Shown: positions 1-11,675 of the stretch, one piece after another
Layout of the letters: every line of letters starts with the position of its first letter
Numbering within the stretch: the stretch's first letter is position 1
Source: Acidobacteriota bacterium
Lineage (GTDB): Bacteria; Acidobacteriota; UBA6911; RPQK01; DATIPO01
Assembly: GCA_035471785.1 (NCBI GenBank)
Contig: DATIPQ010000145.1
Location: forward strand, 18,167 to 82,166
Reading direction: 5' to 3'
Length of the DNA stretch: 64,000 bases
Notes under the pieces: model-generated
Told to the model about the DNA's origin: nothing
The model's database searches: none
Seen by the model: only the letters and a program-made list of their open reading frames with translations
Position numbers and translations under genes: made by a program

Positions 1-1
1 C

Positions 2-544
2 CGCCTCGGAGAAGGCTCCTGGTGGAATTCCCTGATCCACTGGCGTCCGCCCCGGCTGGTGTGGGCCCCAACCTTGGCCTTGCTGCTGGTGGCGGCGTTC
101 TTGAGCGGGCGCTATTGGGACGCTGCACAGGGGCCGGACCCCGCGATTTCCGCCGCCGGGCAGCAGGTGCTGCTGTTGGAGGTGGGCCAGCATCTGCAGC
201 AGGCTCATTTCCTGCTGGTCGAGGTGGGCAACGTCGCGCCTGAGGACGGCACCCGAATGGAGCTGGAGAGACGCCAGGCCTCGGAAATGGCCGCCGACGG
301 TTGGCTCTACCGCCGTGCCGCCGAGCGGACCGGCGACCCGGCCCTGGTGGAGACCCTGGAGCAGCTCCAGCGCTTCCTGCTGGATATCGCCAACGGTCCC
401 ACGACCTGGACGGCGGAGGAGATCGAGGCCCTGCAGCAGCGCCTCAAAGAGGCCGGGCTGCCCATGCGCATCCAGGTCCTGGAGAACCGCGTCCGCCAAC
501 AACAGATCGAGGCGGCCCGCAGCCGCGCCCGGCGCAGTCTGTGA
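2..544 (+). CDS. Anti-sigma-factor-like membrane protein, 3' part
   Basis: The reading frame is open to the window edge, so the true start lies upstream and only the C-terminal part is visible. One hydrophobic segment (LVWAPTLALLLVAAFL) follows a basic, Trp-rich stretch. After it comes a mostly helical, Gln/Glu/Arg-rich region that would lie outside the membrane. This shape, followed about 70 bases later by a secreted TPR/HEAT protein, resembles the membrane anti-sigma factors (zf-HC2 type) that sit between an ECF sigma gene and a HEAT-repeat gene in Acidobacteriota. The zinc-binding N-terminus is not in the window, so the assignment rests on shape and context only. A GTG at 59 would give an internal start but would remove the positive-inside flank. 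Confidence 0.5.
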   Translation, partial: RLGEGSWWNSLIHWRPPRLVWAPTLALLLVAAFLSGRYWDAAQGPDPAISAAGQQVLLLEVGQHLQQAHFLLVEVGNVAPEDGTRMELERRQASEMAADGWLYRRAAERTGDPALVETLEQLQRFLLDIANGPTTWTAEEIEALQQRLKEAGLPMRIQVLENRVRQQQIEAARSRARRSL

Positions 545-616
545 GCTGCTGCACAAAGGGCTGCTTAAGCGAAAGGGCTGTGCCCCCCCGCCTGGAAATA
601 ACGGAGGTTGAAGAAA

Positions 617-1963
617 ATGAAAGTACGAATACCTGTTTTGATGCTCCTGATAGCCATGCTGACGGGAATGGCCGCCGCGGGGCCCGCTGAGCCCCGCGCG
701 GCACTGGAGCGCTATTCTTCCCAGGAGGGCGCTTCAGCGGAATCTCAGAATCTTTACGCGCAGGGACGGCGCCATATTGAAGGCGACCGGTTCGAAGAAG
801 CTGCCCGGAGTTTCTCTCAGGTGGTGGAACGCGGCGACTATCGTCCCGACGGGGCCCTCTACTGGCTGGCCTACTCGCTCAGCCGCCAAGGACGTGAGGC
901 CGAGGCCTTAGAAGCCCTGGAGCGCCTTCTCCAGCAGTATCCCGAGAGCCAGTGGCGTTCCGACGGCCGGAGGCTGCGCGGCTCTGTGCGTGGCTCGGTG
1001 CCTGCTTTCGGCGTGGGCGTCGGGGCCGGTGTCGGCCGATCGTCCTCAGGGGGCGTGGGGTCTGGAGCCGCATCGGGCGTCTCGGCGAGCCGGAGCGAGA
1101 CAATCTCACCGGCCGCTCGCAGCAATTTGAGCGAGAAGGACGAGTTGCGGCTGGCTATCCTCGACAGTCTGATGCAGGCCGATCCCGAAAAAGCCTTGCC
1201 GCAGGTGAAGAAGATCCTCTCCAGCGATGCTTCCAGCGCCGTCAAGCGGCGGGCTCTTTTCGTGCTGGCCCAATCGGGAGAGGCTGAGGCCGGCGCTGTC
1301 GTGGCCGATACCGCCCGCAACGCCCAAGATCCCGAACTGCAGCAGCAGGCCCTGCATTACCTGGGGCTGTTCGGGGGAGAAGAAGGCATGCAGGTGCTGG
1401 AAGAAATCTATGCCTCCGACCCCGGCAAGCAGGCCAAGCGGCAGATTCTGCAGAGCTTCATGCTGGCTGGGCGCAAAGAGCGTTTGCTGCGGGCGGTGAG
1501 GGAGGAATCCGACCCTGACCTGCGGCGGGTCGCCATCCACCAGCTCGGCGTGCTGGGCGCCGGCGAGGAATTAGCCCAGATGTATGGGCAGGAGTCCGAC
1601 AAGCGGCTCCGATCAGCTCTGCTGGAGGCGCTTTTCGTGGCGGGACGCTACGAAGACATTCTGCGTGTGGCCCGCCAGGAGCAGGACCCGGACTTGCGCA
1701 TGGCCGCCATTCAGCGGGTGGGCATGATGGGTGACAACAGCGCAGTGCTGCTGGAACTCTACCGCTCCGACGATTCCAAGCAGGTCAAGGAAGCCGTCTT
1801 GCAAGCCTTGATGATTCTGCAGGACGACGAGGCCCTGATCGAATTGGCCAAGGGCGAGCAGGACCCTGAGCTGCGCCGCGCCATGATACGCATGCTGGGA
1901 ATAATCGGCAGCCAAAAGGCCTCCGACTTCCTCATCCAGCTTCTGGAAGAGAGACAGCAGTAG
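617..1963 (+). CDS. Secreted TPR/HEAT-repeat protein
   Basis: A signal peptide (MKVRIPVLMLLIAMLTGMAAA) leads into a TPR-like region (about residues 45-115, with a YWLAYSLSRQGREAEALEAL helix pair). A flexible Gly/Val/Ser-rich linker (about 120-165) then leads to HEAT-type helices up to the C-terminus. The HEAT part shows a recurring motif, DPELQQQALHYLG, DPDLRRVAIHQLG, DPDLRMAAIQRVG and DPELRRAMIRMLG, spaced roughly 60 residues apart. It is probably a periplasmic protein-interaction scaffold; no catalytic residues are apparent. ATG 617 is chosen because GGAGG at 603-607 lies nine bases upstream; the in-frame TTG at 608 is too close to that site. It probably belongs to one operon with the upstream anti-sigma-like gene and converges on asnS after 17 bases. 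Confidence 0.8.
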   Translation: MKVRIPVLMLLIAMLTGMAAAGPAEPRAALERYSSQEGASAESQNLYAQGRRHIEGDRFEEAARSFSQVVERGDYRPDGALYWLAYSLSRQGREAEALEALERLLQQYPESQWRSDGRRLRGSVRGSVPAFGVGVGAGVGRSSSGGVGSGAASGVSASRSETISPAARSNLSEKDELRLAILDSLMQADPEKALPQVKKILSSDASSAVKRRALFVLAQSGEAEAGAVVADTARNAQDPELQQQALHYLGLFGGEEGMQVLEEIYASDPGKQAKRQILQSFMLAGRKERLLRAVREESDPDLRRVAIHQLGVLGAGEELAQMYGQESDKRLRSALLEALFVAGRYEDILRVARQEQDPDLRMAAIQRVGMMGDNSAVLLELYRSDDSKQVKEAVLQALMILQDDEALIELAKGEQDPELRRAMIRMLGIIGSQKASDFLIQLLEERQQ

Positions 1964-1980
1964 CTCCGGGCCCGCCCCTC

Positions 1981-3384
<1,404 letters not shown>

Positions 3385-3419
3385 GGCCGCACATTGTGGC
3401 ATAAAACCCCAATACTCGG

Positions 3420-3507
3420 GTCGCCCGGGAGGGAAAAACGACTTCTTTCAAACCTCACTTGTAGGCGCTCCGGTTCGCGAAAAAAGTCGTTTTTCCCTCC
3501 CGGCGAC
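3420..3507. repeat. Long near-perfect inverted repeat between xerC and asnS
   Basis: Two arms of about 29 bases (3420-3449 and 3479-3507) are complementary except for a single-base indel and one mismatch. They share the core GGGAGGGAAAAACGACTT and are separated by a loop of about 29 bases. The element fills most of the gap between the stop codon of xerC and the start of asnS, both read leftwards. It could act as a transcription terminator or attenuator for ntrY-ntrX-xerC, as an RNA-processing hairpin, or be a small mobile palindromic element. There is no simple U-run after the outer stem in either direction, so it is not a classic intrinsic terminator. Confidence 0.85.
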
Positions 3508-3508
3508 C

Positions 3509-4465
3509 TTATTCTTTTTTGCGGGCTTTGGGGTGAGAGTTGCGGTAGGTCTTCTGCAACTCGGCCAGCGTCAGGTGGGTATAGCGCTGAGTGGTGGAAA
3601 GGCTCTGGTGCCCCAGCAGTTCCTGCACGCTGCGCAGGTCGGCTCCGTTGTTGAGCAGGTGGGTGGCGAAGGAGTGGCGCAAGATATGAGGGTGGACGCT
3701 GAGCGCCAGGGCGCCCCGGCGCACATAGTCCTTGAGCTTGATCTGAATGGAGCGGACGCTCAAGCGTCCCCCGCGATGGTTGAGGAAGAGGGCGTCCAGG
3801 TCGCGTCCGCTTCGGTTGCCCCGCAGCAGGCCCAGGCGGGCCGGGAGGTAGTCGTCGATGGCTTCCAGCGCCGGTTCTCCGAAAGGCACCATGCGCTCGC
3901 GCCGCCCTTTGCCCAGCACGCGGATGAGGCGCTGGCTGAAGGAGATGTCCGAGACGTCGATGCCCACCAGCTCGCTGACCCTCAGTCCGCCCGCGTAGAG
4001 CAGTTCCATCCAGGCCTTGTCGCGCCGGCCCAGCGCCTTGGAGGTATCGGGGAGCTGAAGGATGCTCTCCACCTGGCGCGGCGTCAGCACTCGGGGGTTC
4101 CTTTGCGGCAGCTTGGGGGTCTTGACCAAGCGGGCGGGATTGGAGTCGACCTTTCCCTGCCGGTGAAGATAGCGGAAGAAGGACTTGATGGCGGCCAGCT
4201 TGCGGGCCGCGGAGGACTTGCTGTTGCCCTTGTCGTAGAGATGCCCCAGGAATTCGCGGATGGAGATGTGTCCGATGTCCTGCAGGCGGGCCGAGGTGTC
4301 GCGTCCGCCGCGGGACAGGTAGGCTGTGAATTCTCCCAGGTCTCCCTGGTAAGCCTTCCAGGTGCTGGGCGAACAGTCGCGCTGGTAGCGGAGGTAATCG
4401 AGAAATTCGCGGATCTCGTCCTGAAAGAGGTCGAAGGCCGGCGGAGGTTGCTGGGGACGGCTCAC
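3509..4465 (-). CDS. xerC: Tyrosine recombinase XerC/XerD type
   Basis: Site-specific recombinase of the integrase family, expected to resolve chromosome dimers at a dif site with a partner recombinase. An N-terminal SAM-like core-binding domain (about 10-105) precedes the catalytic domain. All catalytic residues are visible: Arg162 (GGLRVSEL), Lys186, His260 and Arg263 (HILRHSFATHL), His286 (ELLGHQSL) and the nucleophile Tyr295 (TTQRYTHL). The length of 318 residues is normal for Xer proteins. The start is GTG 4465 with AAGGA upstream. It follows ntrX by 19 bases on the same strand, so it is probably co-transcribed with ntrY-ntrX. No phage or integron genes lie nearby, which favours a housekeeping Xer role. 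XerC and XerD cannot be told apart with confidence from sequence alone. Confidence 0.92.
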   Translation of the reverse strand: MSRPQQPPPAFDLFQDEIREFLDYLRYQRDCSPSTWKAYQGDLGEFTAYLSRGGRDTSARLQDIGHISIREFLGHLYDKGNSKSSAARKLAAIKSFFRYLHRQGKVDSNPARLVKTPKLPQRNPRVLTPRQVESILQLPDTSKALGRRDKAWMELLYAGGLRVSELVGIDVSDISFSQRLIRVLGKGRRERMVPFGEPALEAIDDYLPARLGLLRGNRSGRDLDALFLNHRGGRLSVRSIQIKLKDYVRRGALALSVHPHILRHSFATHLLNNGADLRSVQELLGHQSLSTTQRYTHLTLAELQKTYRNSHPKARKKE

Positions 4466-4484
4466 GGGGTTCCTTCAGCGATGC

Positions 4485-5864
<1,380 letters not shown>

Positions 5865-5936
5865 TACCCTTCGATTATAGCTTGTGGGAAGGGCATCCCT
5901 GCCACGACCCTCAAAAACTTGTGAGTTGGCCTTTGC

Positions 5937-8204
5937 TCAGTGCGAGTTCGACCCCAGGTCGCCCAGCGGCATCTCCAGGATGAAGCTGACGCCCTGAGGA
6001 CGGTTGGGTTCGGCCCGGATGGAGCCGCCGTGCTCCTCGATGATCTGGCGTACGATGGCCAGTCCCAGTCCCGTCCCCTTCCTCTTGGTCGAGAAGTAGG
6101 GCAGGAAGAGACGGTCGTAGTCTTCGGGGGGGATGCCGACCCCGCTGTCGCTGATGCGGAGGCGCCAGGATCGGCGCTTGGGATGGACTTGGGTGGCGAT
6201 TAACAGCCGCCGCTGGGTCTCGGCCTCAGCCAGCGAGTCGAGAGAATTGTCGATCAGGTTGACCAGCACGCGCTCAAGCTGTTGAGGGTCGGCCTGCGCC
6301 GTATCCAAGTCCTGGTCAAAGCGCTTTTCGATTTCGATGTCCTGCAGGCGCCCGTCGTAGAGGCTCAAGGTGCGTTCGATGACCTGGTGGACTTCGATTT
6401 TGCGCGGCTGATGTGAGGGAAGCCGGGCAAAGCGGGAGAATTCCTGTATCAACTGGCGCAGGATCTCGGCCTCGGAGACGATGATCTCGGTGGCGTCCTT
6501 GACCACCGTTCCGAAGCGGCTCAATTCCTCTTTCGATCCCTGCCGCTCCTGCAGACGGCGGAAGCGGCGTTCCAGCCGTTGGGCCTGAAGCTGGATGGGC
6601 GTAAGAGGATTCTTGATTTCGTGAGCCATGCGGCGGGCCACTTCCTGCCAGGCGGCGAACTTCTCGGCCCTGATCAGCTCGGTCAAGTCGTCGAGCACCA
6701 CCAAGAACTCCATCTCCTCGCTTTCCGGAGCGCGGCTGAGCGTCATGGTCGCTGCGATGTAGCGTTTGCGGTCGCCGGGCTGAATGGTCAGCTCGCGCCG
6801 GAAGGTTCCATACAGTTCGGTCCGCTTCACCAAGCTGAGGAAGTCGAGGTAGAAGGCGCGATCCGAGAAGTCCTCCACCTTCTTGTCAATGATCTCGTGG
6901 CGGGTCTTTCCGAACATCTTCAGCGCCGCCTCGTTGACCGAACGCACCACGTGGCCGCGGTCGATGCTGACCACGCCGGTGGCGATGTTCTGGACGATGG
7001 TTTCGATGTAGAGACGCCGCTTGTCGATCTCGCGGTTAGAGGCCACCAGTTCGGCGTTGGCCTTCTCCAACTCGGCCCGGCTCTGGCGGATGTCCTCGGC
7101 CATGCTGTTAAAGGAGCGCACCAGCACTCCCAATTCATCGACGGCCTCCACCTCGACACGATGATCGAGGTTGCCTTCGGCCAATTGCCGCGAACCCAGT
7201 GCCAAAGCCTCGATCGGATAGGTGATGCGGCGGGCGATGAAGGTGGCCAGCCACACGAAGCCGAAGATGACCGCCAGCGTGGTGACGCCGATGACCGAGA
7301 AATAGGTCAGCCGCAGGGTGCGCTCGTCCTGCTCGATCAGTTGCTGGGCCGAAAAGGCCTCCTCGATTCCGATGCGGTGGAACTGGGTGGAGTCGTCGAG
7401 GACGAAACGTGCCGCCAACAGCCCCCTCAGGGCCCCCTGCGGATCTCTCAGCGGGATGGCTGCGAAGCCGAAGTCGTGAGTGGCGCTTTCTCCCAGACCC
7501 GGATCTTCCGGCTCGCTCTTGCGGCGGATGTAGAAGTCCCCTTGCGAGGCGGCCTCCTCCAGCCCCAGGCGGACCGTTGCCAGGGCTTGGTCGGGGAGCT
7601 GGGGGGTGGCCCAGTTGCCGGCGTCATCCAGCAACCGGCCTTGAGCGTCCAGCAGCAGAAGTCCGCGGAAGCCTTCCGGGGCCTCCCGTCCTTGCAGCAG
7701 CCGCTCGGCCTCCTGAGGACTGATCGCTCCGCCCTCGACAGCGTTCTCGCGCAGCCGGCGCAAGGCGGTGCGGCGGTGCATCTCATAGAAGTTCTCCTCC
7801 ATCTGGCGGGCCGAGTCGAGCAATTGACGGGAGGGCGACTTGAACCATTGGTCGAGCGTGCGGTTGATCAGTCCCAGGGCCAGAAAAGACATGATCAAGG
7901 CCGGGAAAAGCGAAATGATGATGAACGATCCCACCAGCTTGGCTTTGATTCGGCTGCCGCTCTCGCCCTGCTGAAACTCGAAGAGCAGCTTGATCAAGTC
8001 CCGCGCCAGGATGAATCCCAGCACGAAGAGGATAATGAAGTTGGCTGTCCAGATGACGGCCCACAGATTGATGTTGCGTCCAAACTGGGGATTGCCCACC
8101 GAGGAGGGATTGAGGAAGATAATGCTGACCAGGTACACCAGGATGGAGACGGCCAGGAAGGCCGAAACCCAGTAGATCTTCTGCAGGAGTTGTTTGCGCC
8201 TCAT
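5937..8204 (-). CDS. ntrY: NtrY-type membrane sensor histidine kinase
   Basis: Sensor kinase expected to phosphorylate the adjacent NtrX. Three N-terminal hydrophobic segments (about residues 12-110) and a fourth at about 305-325 flank an extracytoplasmic sensor region. HAMP (to about 380) and PAS (about 390-490) domains follow. The dimerisation/phospho-acceptor helix contains the H-box His in ARRMAHEIKNPLTPIQLQAQ. The ATPase domain has the N-box (VLVNLIDNSLDSL), G1 (DSGVGIPP) and G2 (KGTGLGLAIV). The architecture and length (755 residues) match NtrY. It is the first gene of the ntrY-ntrX-xerC group. The facing gene on the plus strand starts about 135 bases away, so promoters for both probably lie in that gap. 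Confidence 0.93.
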   Translation of the reverse strand: MRRKQLLQKIYWVSAFLAVSILVYLVSIIFLNPSSVGNPQFGRNINLWAVIWTANFIILFVLGFILARDLIKLLFEFQQGESGSRIKAKLVGSFIIISLFPALIMSFLALGLINRTLDQWFKSPSRQLLDSARQMEENFYEMHRRTALRRLRENAVEGGAISPQEAERLLQGREAPEGFRGLLLLDAQGRLLDDAGNWATPQLPDQALATVRLGLEEAASQGDFYIRRKSEPEDPGLGESATHDFGFAAIPLRDPQGALRGLLAARFVLDDSTQFHRIGIEEAFSAQQLIEQDERTLRLTYFSVIGVTTLAVIFGFVWLATFIARRITYPIEALALGSRQLAEGNLDHRVEVEAVDELGVLVRSFNSMAEDIRQSRAELEKANAELVASNREIDKRRLYIETIVQNIATGVVSIDRGHVVRSVNEAALKMFGKTRHEIIDKKVEDFSDRAFYLDFLSLVKRTELYGTFRRELTIQPGDRKRYIAATMTLSRAPESEEMEFLVVLDDLTELIRAEKFAAWQEVARRMAHEIKNPLTPIQLQAQRLERRFRRLQERQGSKEELSRFGTVVKDATEIIVSEAEILRQLIQEFSRFARLPSHQPRKIEVHQVIERTLSLYDGRLQDIEIEKRFDQDLDTAQADPQQLERVLVNLIDNSLDSLAEAETQRRLLIATQVHPKRRSWRLRISDSGVGIPPEDYDRLFLPYFSTKRKGTGLGLAIVRQIIEEHGGSIRAEPNRPQGVSFILEMPLGDLGSNSH

Positions 8205-8339
8205 GGTGAACGCTTCGCTCCTTCCAAGGATACCCGATTTCGGCCAAGCCGCCGGGACCTGGGCTGGTCTGCAAGCAGGTGCCGCTGGAGTGTTGCTCCC
8301 CTTGAGCCGGCTCGTGTATGGTACTCCTTTTGAGAATAT

Positions 8340-10349
8340 ATGCTGCGAATAGGAATTGACACCGGCGGAACCTTCACCGACTTCGTGGTCCTGACCGAGG
8401 ACAGAGTCGAGACCTTCAAGCTGCCCTCGACCCCCGCTCAGCCCGAGCAGGCTGTTTTAGAAGGCCTCAAGCGCATCCTGGCCCAGCACCAGCCGGAGGC
8501 CTTTTTGGTGCGCCACGGATCGACGGTAGCCACCAACGCCCTGTTGGAGCGCAAAGGCGCCCGCACCGCGCTGGTCACCAATCAGGGATTCGAGGACGTG
8601 CTCGAGATCGGACGCCAGAACCGTCCCGGTCTCTACAGCTTCGAGGCTTCCAAGCCCGAGCCGCTGGTCCCGCGCGAACTGCGGGTGGGCATTCGTCAGC
8701 GAAGCCTTCCCGGAGGCTCGCAGTTGGCGGCCTTGGAGGGCAAGAATCTGGACTGGCTCAACAACAAGATGGGCCAGCTCAAGCCCGAAGCGGTAGCGGT
8801 GTCTCTGCTCTACAGCTATCTGGATCCTGAGGCGGAAGAGCGCATCGGCCAGGAATTGAGCAAGATGGGCCTGCCGGTTTCCCTTTCCCACAAGATCCAT
8901 CCCGAGTTCCGCGAGTTCGAACGGACCTCGGCCGTGGTCGTCAACGCTTACTTGACCCCCACCATGAACCGCTATCTGGCGGCCCTGGGCAAACATCCGC
9001 TGCTGGACGCGGGCAAGCTGAGCGTGATGCAGTCCAACGGCGGCGCCATTTCGGGCGAAGTGGCGCGGGGAGAGCCCATCCGCACCTTGCTGTCGGGTCC
9101 TGCCGGAGGCGTGGTGGGAGCCTTCAAGGCGGCCCGCGAGGCGGGTTTCGACCGCATTATCACCTTCGATATGGGCGGAACCTCGACCGACGTCTGCCTG
9201 GTGGACGGCAAGATCGTCACCACCAATGAAGGCGAAATCAACCACCTTCCCATTCCCGTGCAGATGATCGACATCCACACCATCGGCGCCGGCGGAGGCT
9301 CCATCGCCTCGGTGGACGATGGCGGCTTGCTGCGGGTCGGACCGGAGAGCGCGGGAGCCGATCCCGGGCCGGTGGCCTATGGCAAAAAGGGCCAGCAGGT
9401 CACCGTCACCGACGCCCACGTCCTGCTGGGACACCTGCCTCCCGATTTCTTCCTGGGTGGCGAAATGCAACTGCGTCCCGACCTGGTGCGCCCCGTCATG
9501 GAAGGCTTAGCCGGGCAAGTCAAGGATGCCAGCCAGCAGGACCTTTCTCCGGAAGAAGTGGCCGAAGGGGTGCTGGCCATCGCCGACACACAAATGGAAA
9601 ACGCTTTGCGCGTCATCTCCCTGCAGAAAGGCTACGACACGCGCGACTTCACCCTGGTCAGCTTCGGGGGGTCGGGCGGATTGCATGCCTGCCGTCTGGC
9701 GCGGGCTCTGGGCATTCCCCGCGTGTTGATTCCCGCCGACCCCGGTCTGCTTTCGGCGGCCGGAATCCTCCACGCCGAGGTGGTCAAGGACACGGCCCGT
9801 ACGGTGTTGCTGGCCAGCGATGACGACAACACCCAGACCCAGCTCGAGCAGGCCTTCGAAGAGCTGGAGGCGCAGGTCAACGCTCACCTCAGCAATGAAG
9901 GCTTCGCCGAAGAAGAGCGGCGCCTGGAGCGCAGCCTCGACCTGCGCTATCCGGGACAGTCTTACGAGATCAACATTCCCTACAGCGACAGCTACCTGGA
10001 ACGCTTCCACCAGATGCACGAGCAACTCTACGGCTATGGGAATCCCGGCTTGCAAGTCGAAATCGTTACCTTGCGGGTGCGGGCCGCCGGCGCCTCCGCC
10101 CCGCTGCCGGCCGTCCGACACCAAAGAGAAGGGGAGAAACCCGAAGCCGAGTCGATGGTTCAGAAAAACCAAGTGCGCATCGAGAGCCGAGACGTGTCGA
10201 CACAGGTCTTCTTGCGCCATCGCCTCAAAGCAGGCACCCGTATCGAGGGGCCGGCCATCATCGTCGAATACAGCGCTACCACCCTGCTGCCCGAGGACTT
10301 CAAAGTCGAGGTGGATGAGCGCTTGAATCTGGTCATTGAACCCAAGTAG
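8340..10349 (+). CDS. hyuA: Hydantoinase/oxoprolinase HyuA-family ATPase
   Basis: Member of the HyuA / N-methylhydantoinase A / acetone carboxylase beta family, ATP-dependent enzymes acting on cyclic amides or related substrates. The N-terminus has the family signature IDTGGTFTD. The centre has the acetate-and-sugar-kinase-like motifs GPAGGVVGA, FDMGGTSTDVCLV and TIGAGGGSIA. SFGGSGGLHA lies further on, and the C-terminal domain (about 500-669) is of the HyuA C-terminal type. Length is normal for the A subunit alone. These enzymes usually pair with a HyuB subunit, but no HyuB gene is adjacent. The exact substrate (5-oxoproline, hydantoin or other) is therefore open. ATG 8340 is the natural start, but the ribosome site is weak. 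Confidence 0.85.
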   Translation: MLRIGIDTGGTFTDFVVLTEDRVETFKLPSTPAQPEQAVLEGLKRILAQHQPEAFLVRHGSTVATNALLERKGARTALVTNQGFEDVLEIGRQNRPGLYSFEASKPEPLVPRELRVGIRQRSLPGGSQLAALEGKNLDWLNNKMGQLKPEAVAVSLLYSYLDPEAEERIGQELSKMGLPVSLSHKIHPEFREFERTSAVVVNAYLTPTMNRYLAALGKHPLLDAGKLSVMQSNGGAISGEVARGEPIRTLLSGPAGGVVGAFKAAREAGFDRIITFDMGGTSTDVCLVDGKIVTTNEGEINHLPIPVQMIDIHTIGAGGGSIASVDDGGLLRVGPESAGADPGPVAYGKKGQQVTVTDAHVLLGHLPPDFFLGGEMQLRPDLVRPVMEGLAGQVKDASQQDLSPEEVAEGVLAIADTQMENALRVISLQKGYDTRDFTLVSFGGSGGLHACRLARALGIPRVLIPADPGLLSAAGILHAEVVKDTARTVLLASDDDNTQTQLEQAFEELEAQVNAHLSNEGFAEEERRLERSLDLRYPGQSYEINIPYSDSYLERFHQMHEQLYGYGNPGLQVEIVTLRVRAAGASAPLPAVRHQREGEKPEAESMVQKNQVRIESRDVSTQVFLRHRLKAGTRIEGPAIIVEYSATTLLPEDFKVEVDERLNLVIEPK

Positions 10350-10355
10350 CCGGGG

Positions 10356-11675
10356 ATGAGGGCAGCCGTCACGAGAAACCGCATGTCTCAGCAAGGATTC
10401 CGCTTTCAGTCCGGCCGCCGCATCGTCAAGGTGGGCGAATTGATGGCCGATCTGCGCGATCGGCTGGAAAGCGATTACCGCGACATCTGGGTTCAAGGCG
10501 AGATCCGCGACTTCGCGGCCCCCCCTTCCGGGCACTACTATTTCGCCCTCAAGGATGAAGAAGGACGACTGCGCTGCGCCTGCTTCCGCATGCAGGCCCG
10601 CTACCTCAAGTTCCGTCCTGAGAACGGGATGGAAGTGGTGGCGCGGGGGAGTCTTTCCGTCTACCCTCCCCGGGGCGACGTGCAGTTGATCGTGCAGTTC
10701 ATGGAACCCTTGGGCGACGGAGCCCGCCAAGTGGCCTTCGAACAACTCAAGCGGCGCCTCCAGGCCGAGGGCCTTTTCGACGCCGAGCGGAAGAAACCGC
10801 TCCCTCTGCTGCCTTCCAAGATCGGCCTGGTCACCTCGCCCGCCGGAGCCGCGGTCCGCGACGTCCTCAATGTCCTCAAACGACGCAATGACCGGCTGGA
10901 TGTGCTCATCCATCCGGCCCGCGTGCAGGGCAGCGGGGCCGGGCAGGAGATCGCCGCAGCGGTACGAAAGCTGGGGCAGCGCGACGATCTCGACGTCATC
11001 ATCGTGGCCCGCGGGGGAGGCTCCAGCGAAGACCTGTGGGAGTTCAACGACGAGGGAGTGGCGCGCGCCATCTTCGCCTGCCGGGTCCCCGTTATCTCGG
11101 CGGTGGGGCACGAAATCGACTTCACACTGGCCGATTTCGTGGCCGACCTGCGAGCTCCCACACCTTCGGCGGCCGCTGAAATCGTCTCCGCCGCCCGCGA
11201 CGAACTGCAGCAGCGGCTGGCCCAAGGCCGTCGCCGCCTGCGCCACGCCGTCTCCCTCAAAATCCAAAGGGAACGCCACAGACTGCATGCGCTGGCCTCC
11301 AACCGCACCTTCGTCGATGCGGAAGGTTCCCTGCGCTACTACTCGCAGAGGCTCGATGAGCTGGGGGCGCGGCTGGGCAAGACGCTGCCCCCCCGGCTGC
11401 CGCTGCTGCATCAGCGCACCGGCCAGTTGAGGCGTTCGCTGTCGCGCGAGATGAGACATCTCACAAGGGCCCGCCACACCCGCCTGTCGAGCCTGCAGTC
11501 CCAGCTCAACGCCTTCTCTCCCCAGGCCGTGCTGGAGCGGGGATACGCTATCGTCCAGCGGCCCGACCACAAGGTGGTGCGCGCTCCCCAGGACGCGCCG
11601 CCGGGAGAACGGCTGCACATCCGGGTGGCGCGGGGGCGTTTCCTTGCGGAAAGGATCGAAGACGATGAAGTATAA
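10356..11675 (+). CDS. xseA: Exodeoxyribonuclease VII large subunit
   Basis: Catalytic large subunit of exonuclease VII, which degrades single-stranded DNA to oligonucleotides and takes part in repair. An OB-fold domain (IWVQGEIRDF, HYYFALKDEEGRLRCACF) occupies about residues 20-115. The catalytic domain carries the conserved GLVTSPAGAA, VARGGGSSEDLWEFNDE and SAVGHEIDFTLADFVAD motifs. A long helical, Arg/Gln-rich segment follows, as in the family, and a short C-terminal domain ends in VARGRF. It overlaps xseB by 11 bases, which points to translational coupling. ATG 10356 has only a poorly spaced GGGG upstream; ATG 10383 (MSQQGFRF) is equally possible and would remove nine residues. Confidence 0.95.
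   Translation: MRAAVTRNRMSQQGFRFQSGRRIVKVGELMADLRDRLESDYRDIWVQGEIRDFAAPPSGHYYFALKDEEGRLRCACFRMQARYLKFRPENGMEVVARGSLSVYPPRGDVQLIVQFMEPLGDGARQVAFEQLKRRLQAEGLFDAERKKPLPLLPSKIGLVTSPAGAAVRDVLNVLKRRNDRLDVLIHPARVQGSGAGQEIAAAVRKLGQRDDLDVIIVARGGGSSEDLWEFNDEGVARAIFACRVPVISAVGHEIDFTLADFVADLRAPTPSAAAEIVSAARDELQQRLAQGRRRLRHAVSLKIQRERHRLHALASNRTFVDAEGSLRYYSQRLDELGARLGKTLPPRLPLLHQRTGQLRRSLSREMRHLTRARHTRLSSLQSQLNAFSPQAVLERGYAIVQRPDHKVVRAPQDAPPGERLHIRVARGRFLAERIEDDEV

Noticed and set aside
3420-3507. dif site or attachment site next to xerC
   Set aside because: The inverted repeat does not have the two 11-base arms around a 6-base centre expected of dif, and its arms are too long.
6579-8333. 584-codon open frame antisense to ntrY
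   Set aside because: Shadow of the histidine kinase gene; His/Gln/Leu-rich translation typical of antisense frames.
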